Positions 50,430-63,159 of a DNA stretch of 64,000 nt are shown piece after piece. Every line of letters begins with the position of its first letter. The first letter of the stretch is position 1. Source of the DNA: Leucaena leucocephala (taxonomy: Eukaryota > Streptophyta > Magnoliopsida > Fabales > Fabaceae); NCBI GenBank assembly GCA_037074615.1, contig CM073546.1:14253501-14317500 (forward strand), written 5' to 3'. The notes under the pieces were generated by a model. That model was given only the letters and a program-made list of their open reading frames with translations, made no database searches and had not been told where the DNA came from. The position numbers and the translations under genes are program-made.

Positions 50430-50697
50430 ATAATTTTTCTATTTTTAATATAAAATTTAATTAAAAAATTAATATTGATATTAAATATAAGATATATTTA
50501 TCTTATTTATTAATATTTTTTTAAATTATTACTAATTTCTTATATGTGTTATTTTAACAATAATCGAGTAAGAGATTATAAAAAAATTAATGATGATAGT
50601 TATAATATTTTAAAAGTTATATTATATTAATTAATTTAATTAATTTTATTAAATTAATTAAATTAATTTAATATATTTTATTAAGCATGAGAGGAGT
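50430..50697. mobile_element. AT-rich MITE, family C copy
   Basis: Word order 'tttttaatataaaat', 'tattaaatataaga.att', 'ttattaat.tttttaaatta', 'taagagatta.aaaaattaa', 'attttaaaa', 'attaattaatttaattaa' and 'atattttatta...gagagga'. The same order is seen at about 52240-52510 and 59315-59550. It is about 250 bp and non-coding, and may be a sister subfamily of B. Confidence 0.5.
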
Positions 50698-51932
50698 ATA
50701 TATTAAGGTTATGGATATGTGGAAGATACGTGGTATAAGCCAGGCCACTTGCTGTTCAAATACGATTCATTCATGCTTATCAAGGATTAAGTGGGATCTG
50801 ATTCAACAACTAATCCTAAAGAAAAAGACAAAACATGATTGGTTAATAATGATTTTATCGTTTATAGCTTTTTTTTAAATATCATCTTACTACCTCATAT
50901 CTAAATTATAAGAGTTACTTAATTTTTTTATATATATCTAAAAAAATATATATCAATTAATTATAACTAATATAAGAGTCAATAGATTAATTTAAATAAT
51001 TTAATAAGTATATAATATGAATTTATTTTGAGAAGTTGGAGTTAATTATAATTAATTTATTTATTTAATTTTTAATATTTATATAAAAAATTAAATAATT
51101 TTTATAATTAGAATTGGATGAGAATATACTAAACAAATAGTGTGGTTTAATTCACTTGCGTACCTTCAAAGATTATCCACTCCCATCCTCGGTCTACAAA
51201 TATCCACATAATCCAAAGGCAATGAATAATGTTATAAATTATTGAAACCCTTGTGACTGTATATTTAATTAATTATTAAAAATAAATACAGCACCTAAGT
51301 TATTTGTTAGGATATAATTTAGTGTCGCAAGCTAATATTGTTTAATATTTTGAAACTCCAATATCTTTATTATTATAATTACCCAGATTTTGAATATACA
51401 AGTACTTATCGATCGATTTTGAATATAAAAAACTCATAAATGACTTCTCACAAAATACGACAATATATAAAAACACCCATGCAGATTAATTACATGTTTA
51501 GAACTTGTGATGCTCAAATCATTTGATATACGAAATACATAGTTAGTTAATTGATAATTAACCTTCCCGTTGTAGAGTATGATATGTAGAATCTAATATA
51601 TAGTTATTAGTCCATTGGCATACTTTTTTAAAATATTTTATACATAACATTATGATAAATTAATTTTAAAAAATAATAATAAATATTATATATAAAATAA
51701 TCTAAGGTTTATATTTAATATTAAATTTAATAATTTAACTAATTCTTATATTAAATATCAGAAATAATAATATAAACTTTTAAGGAGGAGACTTCAAGTA
51801 ATATTATTAAATTGAATATCTTAGAATCGGATTCCACCTCATGCAATGCTAATTAATTAGATGTGTTAGAATTCATTTTTAATAATTCGCCGTCCTTATT
51901 ATTTATTTTGAGATATACAGAACAAGACCACC

Positions 51933-51949
51933 GTGTGTGTGTGTGTGTG
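51933..51949. repeat. (GT)n microsatellite
   Basis: Eight to nine GT units. Confidence 0.9.
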
Positions 51950-52239
51950 GTCATGCTTTTCATGAATTAGTCAATACTTCGGTGGACAGAGAAGCCACTA
52001 ATCTCGGGGCTTTAATCGAATTCATATGATTTGATAATTCATCTCATTCTACGGTATCCTCATGTCTATGAGATTCATATGTCATCATTATAAACACACT
52101 CATTCTTTCCATTCTATAATATTTAATGCATTTTCTATTTATCATAAAATAAATTTAAAGAGAGAAATACTTACACAATCTAAATCTAAGATGCTAGTCA
52201 TTTGAATTAATATAATAATTGAGTACATTTTAATTCTAG

Positions 52240-52510
52240 TTTATTAATGACTTATTTAAAATAATTATTTTTTATATTTTTAATATAAAATATAATTAAA
52301 GAGTTTATTTTAATCTTAAATATTAGATATTTTTTATATTTATTAATTTTTTTAAATTATTGTTATTAATACTATTTTAATAATTATTAAATAAGATAAA
52401 GAGAAAATGAGTTTAGAAGATGATTTGAGTGTTTTAAAAAAATAACATGTTATATTAATTAATTAAATTAAATTAATTAAATATATTTTATATTAAGGAT
52501 TAGAGGAGGA
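52240..52510. mobile_element. AT-rich MITE, family C copy
   Basis: It matches the copy at 50430-50697: it starts near 'tatttttaatataaaatata' and ends 'atattttatattaaggatta' followed by 'gaggagg'. Confidence 0.5.
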
Positions 52511-52519
52511 GTTATATTT

Positions 52520-54860
52520 TTTTTTAAAGAAAAATAAACCTTTTAATTTAGAAAAACAAAAGCTGATATACTGTATTTCGATTACAAAGAGTACGTGGAT
52601 AAGCATGATTGGTTGTTTTAATTAGAGCGAAAATTATGAAGGATTGTCGCCTTGATTAAAGAAATGACTAGTGAAGTGGGGCCGATTGGTGCGTGTGGGG
52701 TGACAAAAACCAAAGAAATGGACAATTCTTACACTCAAGAGTGTGCGTGACGGCTTAAACCAATTCATACTCACATGCCTTTGGATTTCGTGCTTAGACT
52801 TATGGTTCCAACTTCTCATTTTTCTTCTATATGTCTAGGCTATTCGTTTGCTTAATTAATTAGTTAGTGACGACCTAGACTAGCTGGAAGAATTGTCACA
52901 CATATTCAATACGGAATATTCTTTGATTTGTTTCATGATGGCCTGAGAGAATTATGAGATTTGAAATAAACCCACGCATATTGATGTAAGGAGTGAAAAT
53001 GTGCATAACGTTCACTTTTGTGTGTTTATGTCAGAGAAGGTCTCGTGCACCACATCTTGTATAACATTTAAAATAAATGGCACTATTCACCACCACTCTC
53101 ATCCTTATCATAAGTTCATTGGGAAAAAAAATCATTCATAAATGTAAATTTATTTCAAAAGTTACTAATGTTTTTTTCTAATTTCTACCTCTATTGGATA
53201 AGAAAAGAGGAGAGAAAAATATATAACATATTTTTTAATAAAGATAAATTTAATTTTTTTTATAAATTTAAAGCATATCTAATAACTTAATTGTTATTAT
53301 TTCTTAATATATAAAAATTAGTTAAAATATACTTATAATAAAAATTAGATTGATACTTCCACTTAAATCTCTTCTCCCCATCTCTCAGTTATTTATATAA
53401 TCTATTTGGGTATATGAAGTACATCTACATATTAATTAATTAGATAAGAGATTCCTGGATTTGTATAAACTCTCTCCGTTTCATATGTATAATTAAAAAT
53501 GTTTTAACATATATTATGGTTAATTTATCTTGTGTTTGGGATATACCCTTTCCACGCTACTCCCCCTAATGCTAATCACAAACTGACCCTAAAATAATTT
53601 AATTAAAAGGACTTATGTATATTATTGTGTGTATGTAAGCAACACCAACAATACTTTATTAAAATTGATCAGGGAAAGATGACTTGCTGACTCATCACTA
53701 CGCTTCATTCTGGGTACGATTTTGCACTTAACCTTTTGTCTCAGGAGGATTAAGTATTCTAAATTATCAATATGGACTCTTCATTAAAATATGTTATTTT
53801 AACTATTAATTGATTAAGGAAATAAGCATGCCAATTTATTATTTAGGAGAATTACTGAGAGATTCTATAAAAGAAAATTAATTACTTTAAAATCTAATAA
53901 TAACGGAATAGCCTATAATAACAAGTTATATAATAAGGTTTTTTAGAAATTGATTTTGATCTCTGTGAGTAATTTCCCATTATGATTTGAATGAAATCAC
54001 ACATTAGGTACATGACATGCTTATTTATATTCGAGGGATGAAAATACATTAAAATAATTAAATTAATGTAAAAATATTTATAAGAATTATTAGACTTCTA
54101 TTATGAGTTTCTTGTTTGACCCAACATGCTATGAAGTCTCTTCTATGCTCATATTACACCAAGTTCATGAATCTTCATGCTTTGTTATGTGCTCAAGTTT
54201 TTATGAATTGGAAAAGCATGCATCTATATCTAAATATACCTTATTCCGCATAGTTAAGGTAATTTATGTATGTATACCAACATTATGGATACCTTAAATA
54301 TAACAAATTGAAGCTCGAGTGTTTCTCTTCATGATTCTTTTGCTTTTGTTGAATTTCTAATTGTTCAGCCTTCATTTACGGAGTAGAAAATTTTTGGATT
54401 GATTGAATATTTTTTCTTGGATGATGTGGACACTACTTGGATGATCATATAATGCCACTTTGATTGTCATGTATTACTTAAATACTATATAGGATACCAC
54501 CTTGGCTCATACCAGTCTCCTTGATTATAACAAATCTTCATCTTTTTCTTTCTTCGTAAAATCAATTTAAGCATTCATACTGTCTTATAAAACAAAGTTT
54601 ATAGATATAAGACATAGTACTACAATTAGACATACACTTAAAATCGCTGAACTTGAGTCCCGTGAGAGAGTAGGTGGGTGCCATAATATGAATAGGGGGT
54701 TGCGGGAGATGCTCTTGGTCTGAACGGAAGGAAGGAAGGAATTGAATTGAAGCTCATATTTATTGGCCCTACCAAACAAGCCTCCCTATTATGACTTGTG
54801 TTCCTATTCAAATGCCTATTTATTATTTATTCCTCTAATCTCTTATTTATTGTGTAAAGA
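52520..54860. other. Intergenic DNA without a supported gene
   Basis: Slightly more mixed composition at about 52560-53060, but the open frames there have no recognisable domain. No RNA gene was seen. Confidence 0.45.
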
Positions 54861-54879
54861 GTGATAGATTTTATTTTTA

Positions 54880-55575
54880 ATCATATTTATACATTATATC
54901 ATTAAATTTTTTATGAGTATAAAACTTTATCCTCTATTTATTATTGTGTTTTCTAAGCATACAATAACAACAATAAGCTTTATCCCATTAAATAGGATTG
55001 GCTACATGGATCATACGACGCTATTGTGCTCTATCGAAAACTAAATTCTTATATCGGTTATTGATTAGGAGATCCCGTTCAATGACCTCTTTGAGCGTTC
55101 TCTTTAGCCTTCATCTACCTCTTTTAACCGATGTCCATACTATTTGATCCACCCTCTTCACCGGCACATCCCTTGGCCTTCTTTGTATATGTCCAAACCA
55201 CCTAAAACGGTTCTCTACCATTTTCTCTTCAATAGGTACCACTCCAACTCTTCTCCGTATATGTTCATTACGAATCTTATCTTTTCTTGTATACCCACAC
55301 ATCCATCTCAGCATCATCATCTCAACTACCCCAACTTTATACTCTTGCTGTCCTTTTAAAGCCCAGCATTCACTTCCATAAAGTATTGCTGGTCTTATAG
55401 CAGTGAGATAAAATTTTCCTTTTACTTTATCTGGTACTTTCCGAACACTTCCATAAAGCATTGCTGGTCTAAACATAATATATATTAAATAAGAATAAAA
55501 TAAAAAATTATTAAATTTTAATATTTTTTATTAATTTAAAATATATTAAAAATGATTTATAAATAAATTTGGAAG
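54880..55575. mobile_element. Family A MITE split by an RTE-type LINE insertion
   Basis: The left half (54880-54951: 'atcattaaatttttta', 'cctctatttattattgtgtt') and right half (55478-55575: 'atatatattaaataag', 'gatttataaataaatttgg') together match the uninterrupted copy at 31436-31640. The LINE fragment 54962-55467 sits between them. Confidence 0.65.
54962..55467 (-). mobile_element. 3' end of an RTE-clade LINE, decayed
   Basis: On the minus strand the translation includes VRKVPDKVKGKFYLTAIRPA, then YGSECWALK, MMMLRWMCGYTRKDKIRNEH and RFRWFGHIQRRP, the well-known C-terminal end of RTE-type reverse transcriptases in plants. Downstream the frame is broken by stops, but DRAQ-R-MI is still readable to the 3' end. 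The element finishes with TTGTTGTTATTG, the kind of short-repeat tail RTE elements use instead of poly-A. TCTAAGCATA (54952-54961) and TCTAAACATA (55468-55477) form a 9/10 target duplication. It is a relic without function. Confidence 0.8.
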
Positions 55576-56110
55576 AATAATTTGTTCCAACCCATTTCTC
55601 TTTAGCTTCCAAGGTCTAGCTACCAAGGTATCCTTTAATTAATTATTCCATCAACTTAAACCTCTAAACCTTTGAAACATTTAATCTCATCATCATAATT
55701 ATTAACCTTTCACTATTGCCATTAAGACTCACGAAACCGCTGCTCATCAATCAACCCATCTCTCTAATTAATTTATAAGATAAAACATTCGTTGCTTTTT
55801 TAAAATTAAGTGTCAAAAAATTCATTTTACCTTGGGCTCTCCTTTTTTAAATAAAAATAAAAATATAATAATCATATCACTATTTAAGAGAAATTATTAT
55901 TAGTTCTAAAAAAAAGATTGAATTATCTAAAAGTCATAGGCATATTAAATTTTTTTATCAATTTTTATACTATAAATTATCATTGTTAACTCTTCTTTTG
56001 TTATTAAATTTTTTTAATAATTAAGATTTTTATTTAAGATCTCATAGTAAATTTGTAATCCCCCAATTTTATGTAAATAAATATGATGCTGATTATCGAA
56101 TCTATTAGTT

Positions 56111-56286
56111 TTTTTTATCTATCTAATTCATTAGAGTTTTACGCTGACTATATTTAGATCTAACCCGCATCACGTATTTGGTTATAGTAGGTGAATTTCC
56201 CATCTAAAATTTTTGTATATATTAAAATTTAAATTTAAAATCTTACTTAAATAATATTAAATTATTTACACTCGTACCTACTTGGT
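56111..56286 (-). mobile_element. SINE copy, older, with perfect target-site duplication
   Basis: Its reverse complement follows the SINE at 44801-44989: 'acgagtgtaaataattt', 'gggaaattcacctactataa', 'acgtgatgcgggttagatct' and 'aaatatagtcag'. GAATCTATTAGTT stands on both sides (56098-56110 and 56287-56299). Many C/G positions have changed to T/A, and the B box is lost. Confidence 0.75.
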
Positions 56287-57248
56287 GAATCTATTAGTTG
56301 CCTGCCAAGTTCTTCCAACTGTTTAATCTTAAAATCTGTTGGTAACGTGCATTCCAGCGGGTTCAGTTCATTACTCAGTGTGTACAAAAAAAGAGAAGAA
56401 AAGCTCATTACTTGGTGGTATATTCACCGTACAAGGGAGGCAACGAAATGACGACATTGTCCTGGACCAAAAGGCGAGTAGAAAATGACGTTTCATTCTA
56501 ATGATATCCCCACACCCTTAATCGCAGGGAATACAAATGCCCCTGAAGGTGAAGGAAATTACATCATTGGCACGTCATCGGCCTAGGTCCAGTCAATCGG
56601 GGGTTCAGAACGCAGCGTTTTCTTCCTTATTTGAAATGGTAAGATTGAGATAAGACATGAGTAAAAGTTAAAAATCTAAATTATAAACATATTTTTGATA
56701 TCACAAGATCTTTTTTTTTTTTCCTACTAGAGTTACCAACTAAACAAAATTCTAGATATTTGTTCAAAATCTGATTAACATATTTGATATCTTATAAGTT
56801 TTAAATTTAATAATTAAAGATATATAAAGCCAAAACGTAAGTCTACTTCCTTATGTTTACAAAAACTAATTCTTTAATCAAGTTTCAAATTTTAATTTTT
56901 ATCATAAATTATTGCCCATTATATTTTAGTAAATTACCAAATTAAAAAAGCTCAAGTATTAAGATTTAAACATAAATATTTATATAATTACTATATATAT
57001 TATAATCAACATGAATTAATTATTATATTTTTATAAAGTTTAAGGTATATATTTGATTTTTAAAGTTTATATCAAGTTTTATTTTAATCCTTTAAATTTA
57101 TAAAATATACTTTTAATTCTTTAATATTAGCACCATTAGTTATAATTTGTAAATTACGTTCTTAACAAATTTAATTAGTCACTCTATAGTAAAGCCGGCG
57201 TAGTGATCAAGTTCAATACTAAGCATTAAAGTTTTAAATAAATAAAGC

Positions 57249-57830
57249 TGCCCTCACGGATTCCCAAAATCGATGCTTAGCCTTTGTGGCTTTGTACAAT
57301 TTTCTCAAATTCCATGTTCTCAAAGCGTAATTTTCCACCGATTCCCCCGTTTTCCTCGCCCCCTAAATGCCCAATTTTCCAGAAACTTCAAATCACACCT
57401 AATCCAACAATTAAAACTTCCAATCTGGAGAAAAAAAGAGATCCAACGGAATCATATTGTCATCACTCTTCAAGAAGCAGAGCAAATCACACCTGAGTTT
57501 TGTTAGTGATTACTTGTTGATAAGTTTGCTATGCGTCGTCATCACTCATCCGCATCTTCACATTTCACTAATTGGAAAATAAAATTCCGAAACTGGAATT
57601 GAAGTAAATCGCAGTGCAAGTTGAAAGATCTCAGAATCTACGATCAATTTCTTTCTTTCTTTCTCCTCATTTTCCGTTTGTTTCACGAGAAAATAGGGAG
57701 AAGAAAGGAGAGCCGCAAGCAGCCTTCAGATGTGGAGTAGCAAATTGCAAATTTGCAATATCTTGTTCGCTTTTAGAATTTAGATTAGAATATGTAGAGC
57801 CACCAACCAGAAGAAAGATTAACAATTAAA
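57249..57830 (+). other. Less AT-rich block of unknown nature
   Basis: Base composition is clearly more mixed than its surroundings. An open frame at 57273-57506 begins MLSLCGFVQFSQIPCSQSV and is rich in Ser, Arg and Phe with few acidic residues in its first half, like an organelle transit peptide. No following exon or known domain could be found. It may be a broken or captured 5' exon, or transcribed sequence downstream of the SAUR gene on the other strand. Confidence 0.25.
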
Positions 57831-57980
57831 ATTTCTGTTTCTCCCTTTAGCACACGGTGAGGCATATTTACGGGGGAAAATAAGAAAACAAGCTACAGTG
57901 AAGAAAGATGAAAATGGAAACAAGCTACGAAAAAGATCTCACTATCTTTCTTTTCTATCTCTCTGGTTTTTTCCCTCCCG

Positions 57981-58409
57981 CTAGAAAAAGTCTTCAGAGG
58001 AAGGAGAACTGAGGAGGTCGTGGATGTCACGCGCGGCGTCGTCGTTGTCATGGCTGAGACCGAGACCGAGACGGAGAACTTCGAGGACGCGCTCGAAGAC
58101 GAGGACGTGACAGGGAATTCGAAGCACGCCTTGCTGCTCGTACCCGTACTCCTGCGCCGATTTGTTCAGAAGCTTCACGAAGATCGGGTGGTTCAAAAGC
58201 TCCGCGCTGACGACGAATCTCTCCATCTCCTCGCCTACGTAGACTGGCACGTGACCTTCCGGCACCGCGCGCGACCGCCGAATCTTGGAAGACGCCACCA
58301 ATCGGAATGACTGTGACAGGCGCGGCCGCCGGTTGCGTGAGTCGGATCGGAGCAGAGTGTACTGAGACGAATCAGCGACTCGCGCAAGCCGGCGAATCAA
58401 TTGCTTCAT
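57981..58409 (-). CDS. Small auxin-up RNA (SAUR) protein, SAUR30/31-like
   Basis: An intronless frame of 142 aa. The N-terminal MKQLIRRLARVADSSQYTLL is the basic leader seen in the group that, from memory, includes Arabidopsis At4g00880 and At5g53590. The SAUR domain runs from about 48 to 116: AVPEGHVPVYVGEEMERFVV, ELLNHPIFVKLLNKSAQEYG (70-89) and GVLRIPCHVLVFERVLEVL. The tail is acidic and Ser-rich, ending SSPSSEDFF. SAURs of this type act at the cell periphery, many by inhibiting PP2C.D phosphatases and so raising proton-pump activity and cell expansion; that role is inferred from the family. The CDS is GC-rich compared with its surroundings. The start is supported by the conserved leader and a TATA box about 160 bp upstream. 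No TGTCTC auxin element was seen in the near promoter. Confidence 0.92.
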   Translation of the reverse strand: MKQLIRRLARVADSSQYTLLRSDSRNRRPRLSQSFRLVASSKIRRSRAVPEGHVPVYVGEEMERFVVSAELLNHPIFVKLLNKSAQEYGYEQQGVLRIPCHVLVFERVLEVLRLGLGLSHDNDDAARDIHDLLSSPSSEDFF

Positions 58410-58557
58410 CTTTTCAAAGTTCGGAGCCAGAAGGAACAGAAGGGTGAGGAAAATCGACGGCGGAAGACGGCGGAGAGATAAAGGAATGTATGGAATTGGT
58501 AAGAGCGAGAGAGGTTAAAGAAAGTGTGGTGGGTGTGAAGGAGAAAGAGAAGTGATA

Positions 58558-58577
58558 AGTATATATATATATATAAA
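58558..58577 (-). promoter_or_regulatory. TATA box of the SAUR gene
   Basis: On the minus strand CCTTTATATATATATAT lies about 160 bp before the ATG. A CT-rich leader follows it and a further purine/pyrimidine-biased stretch (58580-58690) precedes it. Confidence 0.6.
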
Positions 58578-58719
58578 GGACAGAGGGAGGGATAGAGTGT
58601 GTAGTTGGAGGTAGTGAGAGAGGGAGGAGAGAGAGTGAGAGTAAAGGTAACGCTGAGAGGAAGTTTGGGAGGTACAGGGAAGCGTACTTGGCAGGTACAA
58701 TTCATGTTACAATTAGAAG

Positions 58720-61700
58720 ATTTAAATTTAAAATAAAAATAAAATGGAATAGAATAATGAGCAAATTACATTTAATGACCCAATTTATTATATGAAATTA
58801 ATACTACATCTCATTAAATTAATTTGATGTTAAAATATTATAAAAATTCTATAATTTATAGTCAGTCTCGTATTGATTTAATTATCTTCCATATATAAAA
58901 TATTAGATATAATTTCTTATATCCTATTAAATAAATTTGACTATATATATCATATAATATTATTATACTCTTTATAAATAAATAAATCTTTAAATTGATT
59001 TTTAATAAAAAAATTTATTCAATAATTTTATTAATATTAATTAAGTATTCTATTGCATATTTCTCTAATAATTTTTCTTCGAAAGATATCATACATACTT
59101 TTCTTTTTATGTAATTATTTTAAAACTTAAATTCTCTTATAGAACCATATATTCATATCAACGTTCTTATCAACATTCTTATATTTGTTATCCTAATTTT
59201 ATATTTTTATTCTCTCTTTAATACTCAACTTTAACTATCATATATCATTATTAATCTTATAGAATTTGATAAAATTTCTCTTTAAATTTATTATATATTC
59301 TTTTAATTCTTAATATATGAATTAATTGATAGTTAATTTTAGTCATAAATATAAAATATATTTTTATATTTATCAATTTTTTTAAATTATCTCTATTAAT
59401 ATTTCTTTTATAATAATTAAACAAAATATAAGGGAGAGAATTACAAAAAATAATTAGAGTATTTAAAAAAATAACATATTAATTAATTTTATCAATATTT
59501 TTAATCTAACTAAATTAATTAATTATATCATATATTAAAAATTAAATAAATATTTTTCAATCACAAATAACTTTCTGTCCAGTTTGTTTTATTTATATAC
59601 CATCTCTATTAATTTCGGTATCCTCATTAGTGGCAACAATTTGGATGTTTTACAAACTTAGGGTGATTTTAAATGTTTAATATTTACAATTTACTAATAG
59701 TCATTATGTTTATACCACATCAATTAATTAAATTATTAAAATGAATCAGTATTCCTGAGTTTATAGAAAAGCAAAGAGATCAAAACTAGAACTTTAAAGT
59801 CAAACGGATTTTTTTTTCCTTCGCTGGCTTTATATGGTAGCTCTGGAAGATACTCTTGGAATGGGTGAGAGGGAGAAATGTGAATATCAGAATATTTATC
59901 ACCGTTCAAATATCATTAATATTTTTTTCCAATTTAAAGAAGAATTTTGGATAAAATTCAAAGATAATGTAATATAGGTGGCATGCTCTCTTTCAAACCA
60001 TATTCACGGTCCAATTACCTCTACAACATTTGGTATGTCTCTCAAATATTGTCCCTTTCTTGTAACTTTGTTGTTATTTCTTTAGTTATCTTTTATTTAT
60101 ACTATAAAAATTATATTCGGAAACCAAAAGATGTTCTACTTCTACATTTATTTAATTAGCACGGCAAGGGTTAAATAATATATGGATGTTTTTTATTTTT
60201 TATTTTTATAAATATTACGTTAATAAATATAAATGAATGTTAATTTAAAAAGCTTAATAGCAATACAGTTTTATAATTAATTAATTTGAAAACTAAATTG
60301 TGCTCCATATATATTCATCATTATAGAAAAATAACATAAAACGGCCTATGAATAACATCAATGAATCACATTATATAATCCCTTTCTCAACCCCTCCAAA
60401 ATATAACACTTAGTTAAAATGTTTATTTTTTATTACAAATATAATCTCAATTTGTTTACTCAATTAATTTTTTTAAAATTTATTCTCATTAATTTTATAA
60501 TTTTTCTCACTTTTCTACCTCTCCTATCTTCGGTTCTCTCTTTTGAGTGTGATAAACTATGAATGTTTATGGATTTAATTCAATTATTTAGATTTAAAAT
60601 ACATTTAAATTAAATTGTTAGTATTTTTTATATTTTAACTATCCAATTATATATTTTTAATAACTATTTATCGGTAAAAGTAAATTTTTATAAGTTTACA
60701 ATTCAAGTTCATGATATGAGTATATCTCTCTATCACAAGTTTATTTAAACTGTTAAGTTTGATATCTTTGTGTATAATAAGTAATTTATGTAGAAGTTGA
60801 GGAAAAGGATGTGGCACTTTTCAATGTGCTCTCTTTAACTATAATCTGGATGAAGTTATAGAAGATGTCTACTCGTTATACTTAGAAGCCATTTGACGAT
60901 ATATGGCTAAAATCACATCAAATACAACAACTTCGCATTTTGGATGATCAATCTTGAACAGGAAAATGGATGTAGATGTTTGATTAGGTCAAATTATCAT
61001 TAGGTTTTAGGGGGTCTTTAATTCATTCTTACAGTATTTCGTGTCAACCAACGTTAAGAAATCAGCAATTCTAAATTGCAGTATAAGTTATTGTCCTTCT
61101 CGTTTGTTTAATTAATAACATCATTTTAGTAATTAATCATTCGTTGCTTGATAAGCCATGTTCTATTTTTAATTTACACATAAATATTCACAAATTCATC
61201 GTATATCATCTTAGCTTTCCCATTGCAATCTACCCCATTTCATAAAAACAATACTCTTTTTTATATAGCATTTTATTATTGTTTTAATCACTTCCCCTTG
61301 AAATTTTGAACATCATCTAGCTTTGATCTAATAATATTGTTTGAAAAATAAACAAATTTATCCATATTAAATGCATCATCTTCAAAAACACTTATCTCTC
61401 TCATACAAGTTACTATTAGAAGCAGTTTGGAATTTATTTATTTATTTAAATTTTATAATTTTACATTTAATAATAAATATGTAAAATATTAAAACTAAAT
61501 CATTCAAAATTTGATCTAATGATTGATTGAGATGTAGCATAAATTAATGCATTTGGGAAACAGTGAATTTCAAATCAAATAATAAAAAGTTGTTTTCCTT
61601 ATCATAACATATGCAAGGAAACATTGACATATTTTCTAAACTATGTGCTGAGCCTCTAAACAAAGGTGTTTCCAACGCCAACTATTTTGTTTCCTTCTTT

Positions 61701-62290
61701 TTTTTTTTTGATAAAACTAAAAATGATATTAATAATAAAAATAGTTTACATCATAAAAATAGAGGAAGACAGAGAAAATTATTTACAAAAATATAAAATA
61801 GGAGATTAAATGGAAAGTTGTGGCAACACACATGCATGATATTATTAAATATTAATTGTAACACTCCACTCATCTTAATTGGAATTTTTCATTTTGTTTC
61901 TAAATATATATATACATCATATTCTAAAATTTGAAGTATAATTATTACTTGTTTTCAATAAAATTCTTATTAAATGGAAGTAGTTAAAATTTAAAATATA
62001 ATCACATTAAATTAAATAGAAGGTAAGACTGACAATAAAAAAAGAGTCTTATATAATACATAGATTTTTCTTTTTCGTGTGTTTTTCTTATGAGGACAAG
62101 TAAATTGGGGAGTGGAAGAAGTATTTAGTTATAAAACATATATAATTGTTTACAGAAATAAAAAAATAATTAGAAATAAATAGGTCAGATATTTGATTTT
62201 ATTTTGAAAATGATTTTATTAATATTTCTCAATATATAATAATGATTTAGTTAACAAAATTTATTGAAAAACGTATTTAAAGTTCGGTAG
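58720..62290. other. AT-rich intergenic DNA with MITE remains
   Basis: A family C copy lies at about 59315-59550. No coding frame with recognisable features was found. The remainder is A/T-rich with scattered T tracts, for example near 61700. Confidence 0.45.
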
Positions 62291-62394
62291 TAAACGAAAG
62301 AACGGGGAGATTTTATGCGGCGAGTAAGATTTTTTTTTTTTTAAAAAAAATAAATTCCCCTCCCTTGCTTTGTTGCCCCCATTTCCCTGTTCCC

Positions 62395-62475
62395 CCAAGG
62401 AAAAAAAAAATATTTAGCATCCCGAGATCAATTTCTACGAGGTATGAAGCCTTGTCAACAGTTGAGCTAATTTTT
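62395..62475 (-). mobile_element. tRNA-like SINE fragment
   Basis: On the minus strand 'tagctcaactgttgacaag' resembles a box A. It is followed 25-30 bp later by 'gaaattgatctcgggatg', a weak box B. It is short, truncated and unlike the other SINEs here. Confidence 0.3.
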
Positions 62476-62547
62476 TTGTTACCTTGTTTTTATACTCCTC
62501 TTGTCTTATTTACTTATATATATATAGAAAAAGATAATTTTTATTTT

Positions 62548-62736
62548 AACTATATTTATAGGATATAGATAATTTTTTATAATTTTATTATTTATTTATA
62601 TTGACTTTATTTTATGGGGTATAATATATATTAATTAAAAATAAAATTAAAAAATTATTGAATTTTATATTACAATTAATAAAGTTTAAAAGTTGTTACT
62701 ATGTGAATATTGTGGAATTGATTTATAAATAAGATT
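62548..62736. mobile_element. AT-rich MITE, family A copy
   Basis: 'ttatttatattgactttatt' and 'ggggtataatatatattaat' match the core of 31436-31640. The right end carries 'gatttataaataagatt'. Confidence 0.5.
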
Positions 62737-62814
62737 AAAGGAATGAGAAATATAGATTTAAGAAAGTGATTAATAATATAAGAATTAGATAATAATTTTT
62801 TTTTTATTTTAAAT

Positions 62815-63032
62815 ATAAGATTTTAATATATTTTATCTCATAATTAATTTTTTTTTAAATTCTCCCTACTTATTGCATATAATAAAAATATTCTATCAAA
62901 ATATAATTATAATATACATAATTAAAAAAGATATTATAATAAAATAAATATATATTTATTATAAATAATTAATATAATTATTTTTTTAATTTATTTAAAT
63001 TAATTATCTCATTTTTATATTAAAAAGTGAAA
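62815..63032. mobile_element. AT-rich MITE, family B copy
   Basis: It shares 'aatatacataattaaa.agatatt', 'tatttattataaataattaa' and 'ttttttaatttatttaaatt' with the copy at 29030-29222. It ends 'tttttatattaaaaagtg'. Confidence 0.45.
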
Positions 63033-63159
63033 GAAGTATTAATAAACACTCTAGATAAAGACTATTTATTTTTTTTATAAATAAGAATAAAAATAAATTT
63101 ATTTTAAAAAATGATAATAATAGAATTGAATACGTTTTTTGAAATTAAAAGGAAAAGAA

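Noticed and set aside
55111..55476. 121-codon open frame as an intact gene
   Set aside because: The content is RTE reverse transcriptase C-terminus. It starts at a truncation junction and is followed by stops.
58020..58310. 96-codon plus-strand frame opposite the SAUR gene
   Set aside because: It is an antisense shadow of the GC-rich SAUR coding sequence. The minus-strand product matches the SAUR family end to end.
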